Source of the DNA: a bacterium
GTDB taxonomy: Bacteria > Actinomycetota > Acidimicrobiia > Acidimicrobiales > Ilumatobacteraceae
Direction of reading: 5' to 3'
NCBI GenBank assembly: GCA_029978815.1
Contig: JAPOIQ010000027.1
Location: 1 to 9,511 of the forward strand
DNA: 9,511 nt
The notes under the pieces were generated by a model. It made no database searches, was not told where the DNA came from, and was given only the letters and a program-made list of their open reading frames with translations. How positions within the stretch are numbered: position 1 is the stretch's first letter; each line of letters starts with the position of its first letter. Shown here piece by piece: positions 1 through 5,476 of this stretch. The translations under genes were made by a program, and so were the position numbers.

Positions 1-142
1 ACCCCTCGGTCTCCCAAACGGTTGAAAACACGTTGACGCCATCTGGCACCGACTCATGCTGGTCAACGGTTGCGAAGACATAGGTTCCGGGGACCACTTG
101 CGGATCCATGCTGCGGATCATCGCATCGCAGTCGGAAATCAC
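1..142 (-). CDS. ACT-domain protein (COG3602-like), N-terminal fragment, runs off left edge
   Basis: Reverse-strand reading from a GTG at 142 stays open to the window edge (47 codons). The protein begins MISDCDAMIRSMDPQVVPGT and continues with a Y-V-F-A-T-V strand. This resembles the opening of small COG3602-type ACT-domain proteins: an acidic 'TDL..LL..L.P.L' helix, then 'Y.FCTV', with unknown but probably ligand-sensing roles. The GTG at 142 gives the N-terminus that best fits this pattern. A GTG at 160 would overlap the arsI stop, and an ATG at 121 would cut into the first helix. The gene sits 10 bp behind the arsI-like stop on the same strand, so co-transcription and translational coupling are likely; no clear Shine-Dalgarno is visible. 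Family assignment is from memory of the N-terminal pattern only, since the rest of the gene is missing. Confidence 0.55.
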   Translation of the reverse strand, partial: MISDCDAMIRSMDPQVVPGTYVFATVDQHESVPDGVNVFSTVWETEG

Positions 143-152
143 CTCGCGCCGA

Positions 153-599
153 TCATCCACAACACGCGTCGCCAGGTGAGTTGTCCCTGTTGTTCAACTC
201 AGTTGAGCCCACTACAAGGTTCACAAACTGAGTTTCGTGGTCGGCGGTCTTGACGTAATACTCCCACCGAGGTCCATTTGGATCGTCGACCCAGGTTTCC
301 ACTTTTTCTGCAAAGCAACAGATCGTGTCATCGATGCCGCTTGTTTTGAGGCCCTCATTGCGAAGCCGCAGCTCTTCCGCCACGACTTCGTCCGCCGATT
401 CGACCTCGACTCCAAGATGGTTGATCGTTCCGGCCGGAGCATCAGCACGTTCGAAAATCACGAACTTCATCGGGGGGTTCTCAAGTGCCCAATTCGCGTA
501 CCCCTCCTTCACTTTCGATGGCTGTTCGCCAAAGAGCTTGCTGTAGAACGCGATTGATTCGTCGAGATTGCGGACATTCATTGCTAACTGAACACGCAT
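153..599 (-). CDS. arsI: ArsI/CadI-family VOC protein (putative C-As lyase)
   Basis: A 148-residue glyoxalase/VOC-fold protein. ArsI enzymes are Fe(II) dioxygenases that cleave the carbon-arsenic bond of trivalent organoarsenicals; CadI is the cadmium-induced mycobacterial relative. The metal ligands expected for ArsI are in place: Gln4 in M-R-V-Q-L, His61 in N-H-L-G-V-E-V and Glu113 in W-E-Y-Y. The vicinal Cys94-Cys95 (D-T-I-C-C-F) matches the cysteine pair that binds trivalent arsenic. A second Cys-Cys (146-147) lies at the C-terminus, as in several metal-responsive relatives. The start at 599 is chosen because family members begin with M-x-R-V-Q-L; the open frame continues to 848 only as an accidental extension antisense to the next gene. 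A weak -10 (CATACT, 607-612) sits 7 nt upstream. No arsR, arsM or arsP is nearby, so the substrate is inferred from residues alone; it may instead be a general metal-binding CadI-type protein. Confidence 0.85.
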   Translation of the reverse strand: MRVQLAMNVRNLDESIAFYSKLFGEQPSKVKEGYANWALENPPMKFVIFERADAPAGTINHLGVEVESADEVVAEELRLRNEGLKTSGIDDTICCFAEKVETWVDDPNGPRWEYYVKTADHETQFVNLVVGSTELNNRDNSPGDACCG

Positions 600-606
600 A
601 ACGATC

Positions 607-612
607 AGTATG
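607..612 (-). promoter_or_regulatory. Possible -10 box of the arsI-like gene (leaderless)
   Basis: CATACT on the minus strand lies 7 nt before the ATG at 599, the position expected for a leaderless transcript. It keeps the A2 and T6 positions of the -10 consensus but not T1. The whole divergent gap is only 30 bp, so the promoters of the two flanking genes must lie in the gap and in each other's coding sequence. Weak on its own. Confidence 0.3.
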
Positions 613-629
613 TCAGCCACACTGGGACC

Positions 630-1580
630 ATGAAGACACATCGTGTTGGCATCATCGGTCTCGGCACTGTCGGTGCGCGCTTCGTCGAGCAGTTCAATCT
701 GCATAACCGATTTGAGCTGTCTGCCTGTTGGGATGCATCTCGTGAGGCTCGCGACCGGTTCAGTGCAACAGAACAGGTTGTCGAGACCCCCGAAGATGTC
801 ATTGCCAACTGTGATGTTGTGTACATCGCGGTTCCACCCGCAGCTCACGCAGCGTACGTTGAGCAGGCAGTTGCGGCCGGCTGCGCAATTTTCTGTGAGA
901 AACCCTTAGGTGTTGACATTCCTGAGAGCGAACACATTCTTCAGCTCGTTGAATCTTCTGGTTTGCCAAGCGCAATCAACTACGTGTTTGGCTCCGCTCC
1001 ATCGGCCGTCGAACTCGAGCGAAGGGTGACGAATGGCGATCTCGGTGCGATCGTGTCTGCGGAGTTCTTGATGCACCTCACTGAATGGCCAAGAGCGTGG
1101 CAAGCAGCAGCAACATGGCTGGCCGAGGCAGCCGAAGGTGGCTGGATTCGAGAGGTCGGGTCGCACTATGTCTTTTTGGCACAGCGTCTTTTCGGCGAAG
1201 TCACTCTCGAGCACTGCATCGTTCGGCGTCCTGAGGCTCACCTTGCCGAGAACTTGGTGACCGCCCGGCTCAAAACGAAACCAACACCGATCACCATGCT
1301 TTGCGAGAGCGGCTCAGCCGGGATCGACTCACTGATGTTCACCGTTCGAGGCTCACAACAGTCGATGAGAATTGTCGACTGGTACAACGTTGAAGCGACT
1401 GACGCCGATGGAAATTGGGCTCCAGTTGCCATCGACTCCTCACCGTCGGCTCCATGGGCTGCCTACCGAGCTCAGCTCGACGGACTTGCCGCGATGCTCG
1501 ATGGCGAGTCGCACAATCTCCCATCGTTCGCAGAAGCCTTAGGTGTGCAACGTGTCATCGAAGGGATTCTCTCGAACTAG
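630..1580 (+). CDS. Gfo/Idh/MocA-family NAD(P)-dependent oxidoreductase
   Basis: A 316-residue protein of the family that oxidises or reduces sugars, inositols and related polyols. The N-terminal Rossmann fold opens with V-G-I-I-G-L-G-T-V-G, giving G10-x-G12-x-x-G15. The family lysine lies in C-E-K-P-L-G (Glu90-Lys91-Pro92), at the usual position after the A-x-C-A-I-F strand. The C-terminal domain carries G177-S-H179 in the place of the catalytic G-x-H-x-x-D histidine motif, but the usual aspartate is not obvious there (Y-V-F-L-A follows). Length is normal for the family. The ATG at 630 is preceded by only 30 bp to the divergent arsI-like start, and no good Shine-Dalgarno is present, so a leaderless or very short leader is likely. 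Substrate cannot be read from the sequence, and the neighbours do not suggest a sugar pathway. Confidence 0.85.
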   Translation: MKTHRVGIIGLGTVGARFVEQFNLHNRFELSACWDASREARDRFSATEQVVETPEDVIANCDVVYIAVPPAAHAAYVEQAVAAGCAIFCEKPLGVDIPESEHILQLVESSGLPSAINYVFGSAPSAVELERRVTNGDLGAIVSAEFLMHLTEWPRAWQAAATWLAEAAEGGWIREVGSHYVFLAQRLFGEVTLEHCIVRRPEAHLAENLVTARLKTKPTPITMLCESGSAGIDSLMFTVRGSQQSMRIVDWYNVEATDADGNWAPVAIDSSPSAPWAAYRAQLDGLAAMLDGESHNLPSFAEALGVQRVIEGILSN

Positions 1581-1606
1581 CGAACATCAGACGAGGTACG
1601 GAGACC

Positions 1607-2263
1607 TCACACCCATCTTGGGTGAATCACATACAGAGGCGGAGACTTGTCGTCTTCGTCGATTCGAGGCATTGGCGCAATCAGCCCCCACCGAACGAGG
1701 TCATCGATTGCATCTTGAACGGCGAGTTCTTTGAGGGGGATCCACCATTTCTTGCCGCCACCCAACTGGGCGATGCCCTCAACATCAATTTCAAAACTCG
1801 CCCCACTGGCGATGTGATCTTCGTGATGCTCCACGATCTCTGACAAAACGTTGTTCCAGATCCTCCAGTGCCAGCGGTCTAACTTCCCATCTTGGGCACG
1901 TTCGTTCAACACCCCAGCCATTTCATGGCGAAGTGGTTTCACCCAGTTCTTTTCACGGATGCAGTCCAACATCGCCTGGAGAACTTCGATCGCCTCGGAC
2001 ATTCCAGAACGCGGATCTGTCCTCTTCTGGATAACGCTCTGCAGACGCTCGAGCGGCTGAACGATTCGAGGGTCATCCCCAAAGAGCGGCATAACGACGA
2101 GTGACGCCGTGTTGATTGCATTGAGCAACGGCTGCGGATCGGGCGAGTTCGCAGACTTCAACACCATTTCGATGTACTCATCGACGAAAAACTCGACTTT
2201 GGGAACTTCCACTCTTCCACTTTTGTCATCTCGCGGCACCTCCGCAAAACTTTCCAGCGCCAA
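1607..2263 (-). CDS. Hypothetical protein, unknown function
   Basis: A 218-residue open frame if the TTG at 2263 is the start; an in-frame TGA lies two codons upstream, so it cannot extend further. GTG at 2239 (210 aa) or 2212 are alternatives, and none has a well-spaced Shine-Dalgarno. I do not recognise the family. The product looks soluble, with no signal peptide or membrane segment. The middle is mostly helical and charged; a D-R-W-H-W-R-I-W-N-N stretch is followed by a His/Glu-rich E-H-H-E-D-H (residues about 151-156) that could bind metal. The C-terminus (I-P-L-K-E-L, then a helix ending L-V-R-W-G-L-I, then Y-V-I-H-P-R-W-V) is faintly like a winged-helix end, a guess only. Composition and protein-like residue order argue for a real gene. 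It ends 26 bp from the stop of the oxidoreductase on the other strand. Confidence 0.65.
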   Translation of the reverse strand: MALESFAEVPRDDKSGRVEVPKVEFFVDEYIEMVLKSANSPDPQPLLNAINTASLVVMPLFGDDPRIVQPLERLQSVIQKRTDPRSGMSEAIEVLQAMLDCIREKNWVKPLRHEMAGVLNERAQDGKLDRWHWRIWNNVLSEIVEHHEDHIASGASFEIDVEGIAQLGGGKKWWIPLKELAVQDAIDDLVRWGLIAPMPRIDEDDKSPPLYVIHPRWV

Positions 2264-2331
2264 ACATCAAGATTTCGGCCTCAACCTTTACGGCGAGCGA
2301 ATATGCCAATGTCGATGGCGGTTCGGATCTA

Positions 2332-2346
2332 ACCCGATTGTCGGGT
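2332..2346. repeat. Interrupted palindrome ACCCGA-ttg-TCGGGT (operator candidate)
   Basis: Perfect 6-bp arms (2332-2337 and 2341-2346) flank a 3-bp centre in the 160-bp gap between two divergent genes. An 8-bp perfect palindrome, TCTCGAGA, follows at 2355-2362. No T-tract follows on either strand, so a terminator is unlikely. A binding site for a dimeric regulator of the flanking genes fits the position better, but no regulator gene is adjacent. Confidence 0.35.
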
Positions 2347-2423
2347 GCAGAACATCTCGAGAACCTGACGAAAATGAGTGCGCCTGCGAGAAATGGGCCT
2401 CCAAAGTGTCACCATGGAGGGTG

Positions 2424-3155
2424 ATGATTTCCTTCAACGAATCGCTCCGCGAACAAATCGCTGGTCACCTCGACAACCACGACCGTCGGACCTACCCGCT
2501 TGAAGGTCGCAGGCACGCGGCCGTTGCCATCACAATCGTCGACTCTGATCCGGTGCTGCATGATGGAGAACATCCACTCGAACCAGAGTTCAGTGACATG
2601 TCGATGGTGCCCGGCAATGTTGAGGGTCTCGATGGTCGCATGGTGGGCGTCGCTGGCGGAGCCGCATTCCTTCTCTGTCGCCGCGCAACGCGCCTCAACA
2701 GTCACTCTGCACAATGGGCACTTCCTGGGGGACGTGTCGACGAGGGCGAAACTGTCGAGGAGGCCGCCTTACGAGAGCTTCACGAAGAGCTCGGCCTTGA
2801 ACTTGGTGCTGACAGCATTCTCGGACTTCTCGACGACTATCCGACACGTTCGGGATATGTCATCACCCCGGTCGTGCTGTGGGGAGGTGCAGACCCTGAG
2901 CTCATCCCGTCACCTGACGAAGTGAGAGCCGTTTACCGAATTGGACTTCATGCTCTCTGCCGCGAGGACTCTCCTCGATACGTCGACATTCCAGAGAGTG
3001 ACCGCCCTGTTGTCCAAGTTCCGCTCGGAGGGGACCTTATCCATGCTCCGACGGGGGCAGTTCTCGTTCAATTTCGTTGGGTCGGTATTGAAGGCCGGGC
3101 CGCTAACGACGCCCGGGTCGACGAAATGGAACAACCAGTATTTGCGTGGAAGTAG
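2424..3155 (+). CDS. Nudix hydrolase, CoA pyrophosphatase-like (NudL type)
   Basis: A 243-residue protein with a complete Nudix box: G103-x5-E109-x7-R117-E118-L119-x-E121-E122-x-G124-L125. The acidic residues coordinate the metal that drives pyrophosphate bond cleavage. The following stretch (D-D-Y-P-T-R-S-G-Y-V-I-T-P-V-V, then S-P-D-E-V) matches the D-P-x-x-T-x-x-G-F-x-V-T-P-V-V pattern of CoA-diphosphatases, which cut CoA or acyl-CoA to 3',5'-ADP and phosphopantetheine. The N-terminal half-motif H-A-A-V-A-I-T-I-V and A-A-F-L-L-C-R-R are separated by about 38 extra residues (41-78), longer than the hairpin usually found there. The ATG at 2424 is chosen because it begins the conserved helix; GGAGG (2416-2420) lies just 3 nt upstream. 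The frame is open back to 2109, but that part is antisense to the preceding gene. With acyl-CoA enzymes nearby, a CoA-turnover role is plausible. Confidence 0.82.
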   Translation: MISFNESLREQIAGHLDNHDRRTYPLEGRRHAAVAITIVDSDPVLHDGEHPLEPEFSDMSMVPGNVEGLDGRMVGVAGGAAFLLCRRATRLNSHSAQWALPGGRVDEGETVEEAALRELHEELGLELGADSILGLLDDYPTRSGYVITPVVLWGGADPELIPSPDEVRAVYRIGLHALCREDSPRYVDIPESDRPVVQVPLGGDLIHAPTGAVLVQFRWVGIEGRAANDARVDEMEQPVFAWK

Positions 3156-3159
3156 CCAC

Positions 3160-3798
3160 CTACCAGTTGCCGTGAACGGTGACGTCGCCGAAGCGCTGCC
3201 ACTCACCGCGTGAGCGATCGAGCACGATCGCTGAACCGGTTGGTAATTCGACGAGCGGCACCTCCGCCGAGAGGTGCTGAGCACGCTGCAATTGTTCAGT
3301 TGCCCATGTCTCAGATTCGGTGAGAACCGCAAATCCTTCGACGAGTCCGAGGCCGAATGTGAACGCTCCCCCCCGGGGATCGGTCATCGGATCGCACATT
3401 GCTGCGGCACTCGCCCCAACCGCTGCAACCAACCCGCCTCTGTCAAGCACAGCGTGTATTGATGCCCACAGTGGGGTGTCTTTCAGTGATGTTCGCAGGT
3501 GGATTGGTGAATCGCCGACGAGCCACACCATCTCGAGAGTGTCGACGAGAGCGACAAATGAGGGGTCAGATGATTGCCCCCGTGTCAGCGCCATAACTGG
3601 GACAACTTCAACACCGAGTCGCTCGCCCCACTGCTCGGCCGACGAAATGAGCAGTTGCGGTTCCTCAAATGCATCTGCTGTAGGGAGAACCCCAACAGGC
3701 CCGTTACACCCTTTGAGCAGCAAACGATCAATGTCGTCATTGCCAAGAAATGGGCTTCCTCCGAAGAGTGCCACCGTGCCTGAGCGGTCACCTGCCAT
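3160..3798 (-). CDS. Peptidase S51-like / class I glutamine amidotransferase-like protein
   Basis: A 212-residue protein of the cyanophycinase/PepE-like alpha/beta fold. Recognisable family segments in order: L-F-G-G-S-P-F near the N-terminus, V-G-V-L-P-T-A-D-A-F (36-45), V-W-L-V-G-D-S-P-I-H-L-R (91-102), the nucleophile-elbow region V-G-A-S130-A-A-A-M-C-D-P-M, then D-P-R-G-G-A-F-T-F-G-L-G-L. Ser130 occupies the expected nucleophile position, but the elbow reads S-A-A-A rather than S-A-G-A. After G-L-G-L-V relatives place a histidine (P-H or D-x-H); here the strand reads F-A-V-L-T-E-S-E-T-W with none, so catalysis may be lost or altered. The ATG at 3798 is preferred over the in-frame TTG at 3819 because a TACGAT box lies exactly 6 nt upstream. 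Substrate unknown. It converges with the Nudix gene with 4 bp between stops. Confidence 0.72.
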   Translation of the reverse strand: MAGDRSGTVALFGGSPFLGNDDIDRLLLKGCNGPVGVLPTADAFEEPQLLISSAEQWGERLGVEVVPVMALTRGQSSDPSFVALVDTLEMVWLVGDSPIHLRTSLKDTPLWASIHAVLDRGGLVAAVGASAAAMCDPMTDPRGGAFTFGLGLVEGFAVLTESETWATEQLQRAQHLSAEVPLVELPTGSAIVLDRSRGEWQRFGDVTVHGNW

Positions 3799-3804
3799 TG
3801 ATTC

Positions 3805-3810
3805 ATCGTA
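3805..3810 (-). promoter_or_regulatory. -10 box TACGAT for the S51-like gene, leaderless geometry
   Basis: TACGAT on the minus strand is followed by exactly 6 nt (gaatca) and then the ATG at 3798, so transcription would start at the A of the start codon. It matches TANNNT, the core of actinobacterial SigA-type -10 boxes. No convincing -35 is seen. This geometry decides the start in favour of 3798. Confidence 0.55.
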
Positions 3811-3855
3811 GGCGACCAATGAGAAACGTGACCCGACATCTTGAGATCAGCCAGA

Positions 3856-3884
3856 TTGGTTCATCTCTTCACACTCCGTATCGT
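3856..3884 (+). promoter_or_regulatory. Promoter TTGGTT-N17-TATCGT of the dehydrogenase-aat-ecm operon
   Basis: A -35-like TTGGTT (3856-3861) and a -10 TATCGT (3879-3884) are separated by an ideal 17 bp. The -10 is followed by exactly 6 nt (gaatga) and the ATG at 3891, giving a leaderless mRNA. No Shine-Dalgarno precedes this start, which agrees. The opposing promoter at 3805-3810 uses the same spacing. Confidence 0.6.
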
Positions 3885-3890
3885 GAATGA

Positions 3891-4751
3891 ATGTCTCCCC
3901 AGACAATTAGACGTGTCGGAGTCGTCGGTACCAGCGTTATGGCACCAGGAGTTGTTGAAGTGGCAGCTGTCGCAGGATTCGAGGTCGTCGTCCGCGGACG
4001 CAGCACCGGACGTGCAAACGACGTCGTCGACGCGATTTCTCAACGCACGGAACGACTCGTCACAAAGGGAAGGATGGATGCGGAAGTTCGAGATTCGGCC
4101 CTCGCCCGCATCTCGACCACCGAACTTCTCCGCGATCTTGCCGACTGCGATCTCATCATTGAAATGGTGGTTGAAGATCTCAGCATCAAACGACAACTAT
4201 TTGCACAGATCGAAACACACATCCGACCAGACGCAATCCTTGCATCGAACACATCAACGTTGCCGATCGCTGAGCTTGCAATGTCAACGCGCCATCCGGA
4301 CAGGGTCTGCGGCTTACATTTTTTCAACCCCGCCACCGCAATGAAATTGGTGGAAATTATCAAGCCACTTACCGCTAGCGACGACACGATTGATGCGGTT
4401 CGCTCATTCTCTGAGGCATGCGGCCGAGAAATCGTCGATGTTGCAGATCATGCCGGCTTCGTCGTCAACGCGCTTCTCTTCCCCTACCTCAACTCGGCGA
4501 TCGCAATGGCGGAACGCGGCACCGCATCAATCGAAGACATTGATATTGCGATGCGGGGGGGATGTGGTTTTCCACTCGGACCGTTTGAACTCCTCGACCA
4601 CATTGGCCTCGATACCAGCATCAAAATCCTCGAGACTCTGCATAACGAGTTTGGTGACCCATCAACCGTTCCTCATCCAATGTTGAAACGACTCGTTGCA
4701 GCTGGCCATCTCGGCCGTAAGTCGGGGCGCGGATTCAAGCAGTATTCGTAA
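3891..4751 (+). CDS. 3-hydroxybutyryl-CoA dehydrogenase-type enzyme (HADH family)
   Basis: A 286-residue single-function L-3-hydroxyacyl-CoA dehydrogenase (PaaH/Hbd/FadB2 type), interconverting acetoacetyl-CoA-type 3-ketoacyl-CoA and 3-hydroxyacyl-CoA. The catalytic set aligns with the human enzyme: Ser122 in S-N-T-S, His143 in G-L-H-F-F-N-P, Glu155 twelve residues later, and Asn193 in V-V-N-A-L-L. The C-terminal helical domain ends G-R-K-S-G-R-G-F. The Rossmann loop is unusual: G13-T-S15-V-M-A18 where G-x-G-x-x-G is expected, so two glycines are replaced. The second strand ends V-V-V-R35-G36-R37, where NAD enzymes carry an aspartate; this may signal NADP(H) use. First gene of an operon: its TAA is followed directly by the ATG of aat. 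Its location with a B12 mutase suggests short-chain acyl-CoA metabolism. Exact chain length and direction are not readable. Confidence 0.83.
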   Translation: MSPQTIRRVGVVGTSVMAPGVVEVAAVAGFEVVVRGRSTGRANDVVDAISQRTERLVTKGRMDAEVRDSALARISTTELLRDLADCDLIIEMVVEDLSIKRQLFAQIETHIRPDAILASNTSTLPIAELAMSTRHPDRVCGLHFFNPATAMKLVEIIKPLTASDDTIDAVRSFSEACGREIVDVADHAGFVVNALLFPYLNSAIAMAERGTASIEDIDIAMRGGCGFPLGPFELLDHIGLDTSIKILETLHNEFGDPSTVPHPMLKRLVAAGHLGRKSGRGFKQYS

Positions 4752-5465
4752 ATGATGGATGAGGGCAACATCGCCCACTGGTCTCGGGGTATCACGCCAG
4801 TCGAACCTGAGCCCACACGTTGGGTTCTTCCGAGTGAGGGACCAACCGACGACTCGGCCCTCGTTGCGATCGGTGGCGACCTTGAACCCGGCACGCTTAT
4901 CACCGCCTACCGAATGGGTCTGTTCCCGATGCCCGTTCCGCGCCGCCGAATCGGCTGGTTTTCACCTGACCCTCGAGGCATCATTCCGCTCGGTGGGCTC
5001 ACCATTTCGAAGTCACTTCGTCGGAGCCTGCGTCGATTCGATGTCACCCAAAACCGGGCATTCACCGAAGTCGTGGTGAATTGTGCTGATCCGAGGCGCC
5101 CGAGCGGCTGGATCAATCGCTCGATCATCGATGCGTACGAAACCCTCCATCGAATGGGTTGGGCGCACTCAGTTGAGGTCTGGGAGAACGATCGGCTTGT
5201 CGGGGGACTCTACGGCGTTCGTATCAATGGGTTTTTCGCTGGAGAGTCGATGTTCCATCACGCAACGGATGCTTCAAAAGTTGCACTTGTCCACCTTGTT
5301 GACTGGTTCCGTGAGACAGGTGGACAGCTTCTTGATGTGCAATGGACCACCGACCACCTTTCGAGCCTTGGCGCCATCGACGTCAATCGAGACGAGTATC
5401 TCGAGATGCTGAAAGATGCGGTTGAGTCGAATAGCCGCAAGAATGACCCTCCACCATCGCAATGA
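4752..5465 (+). CDS. aat: Leucyl/phenylalanyl-tRNA-protein transferase
   Basis: Aat moves Leu or Phe from aminoacyl-tRNA onto N-terminal Arg or Lys of proteins, creating N-degrons for ClpS-ClpAP/ClpCP degradation in the cytoplasm. The 237 residues show the family signatures in order: A-I-G-G-D-L (39-44), A-Y-R-M-G-L-F-P, W-F-S-P-D-P-R (69-75), A-H-S-V-E-V-W (138-144), L-V-G-G-L-Y-G-V, F-A-G-E165-S-M-F, D-A-S-K-V-A-L, and L-L-D195-V-Q197, the Asp-x-Gln pair corresponding to the catalytic residues of the E. coli enzyme, then H-L-S-S-L-G-A. Length is normal. The start ATG abuts the preceding TAA with no Shine-Dalgarno, so translation is probably coupled; a second ATG follows immediately at 4755. 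The tail after about residue 222 is polar and Pro-rich and not conserved. Its placement between two acyl-CoA enzymes is probably positional rather than functional. Confidence 0.93.
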   Translation: MMDEGNIAHWSRGITPVEPEPTRWVLPSEGPTDDSALVAIGGDLEPGTLITAYRMGLFPMPVPRRRIGWFSPDPRGIIPLGGLTISKSLRRSLRRFDVTQNRAFTEVVVNCADPRRPSGWINRSIIDAYETLHRMGWAHSVEVWENDRLVGGLYGVRINGFFAGESMFHHATDASKVALVHLVDWFRETGGQLLDVQWTTDHLSSLGAIDVNRDEYLEMLKDAVESNSRKNDPPPSQ

Positions 5466-5469
5466 GGAG
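5464..5469 (+). promoter_or_regulatory. Shine-Dalgarno GAGGAG deciding the ecm start
   Basis: GAGGAG overlaps the aat stop codon and lies 7 nt before the ATG at 5477. It supports 5477 over the in-frame ATG at 5462, which overlaps the aat TGA and has no ribosome-binding site. It is the best Shine-Dalgarno in the window and belongs to an internal operon gene, in contrast to the first genes of transcripts, which lack one. Confidence 0.75.
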
Positions 5470-5476
5470 TTACGAG

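Noticed and set aside
600..848. N-terminal extension of the arsI-like frame up to 848
   Set aside because: It is antisense to the start of the oxidoreductase gene and does not look like VOC sequence; family members start at M-R-V-Q-L, i.e. 599.
1593..1608. Inverted repeat GAGGT/ACCTC near the stops of the oxidoreductase and the unknown gene
   Set aside because: A 5-bp stem without a T-tract is expected by chance.
1610..1624. Hairpin CACCCA-tct-TGGGTG as a terminator between the convergent genes
   Set aside because: Only 6 bp with a 3-nt loop, inside coding sequence, and no T-tract on either strand.
2310..2350. tRNA T-arm-like string around ggttcggatc
   Set aside because: No acceptor stem, anticodon arm or D-arm can be folded around it on either strand.
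2109..2423. N-terminal extension of the Nudix frame from 2109
   Set aside because: Most of it is antisense to the 1607-2263 gene, and the sequence is low-quality Ser/Thr/Cys-rich; the conserved Nudix start is at 2424.
3841..4344. Long overlapping open frame on the plus strand across the dehydrogenase gene
   Set aside because: Its product lacks family motifs and is Ser/Arg-rich, typical of out-of-frame reading; the dehydrogenase frame has all catalytic residues.
5462..5476. ATG at 5462 overlapping the aat stop as start of ecm
   Set aside because: A good Shine-Dalgarno (GAGGAG) lies inside this stretch and points to ATG 5477.
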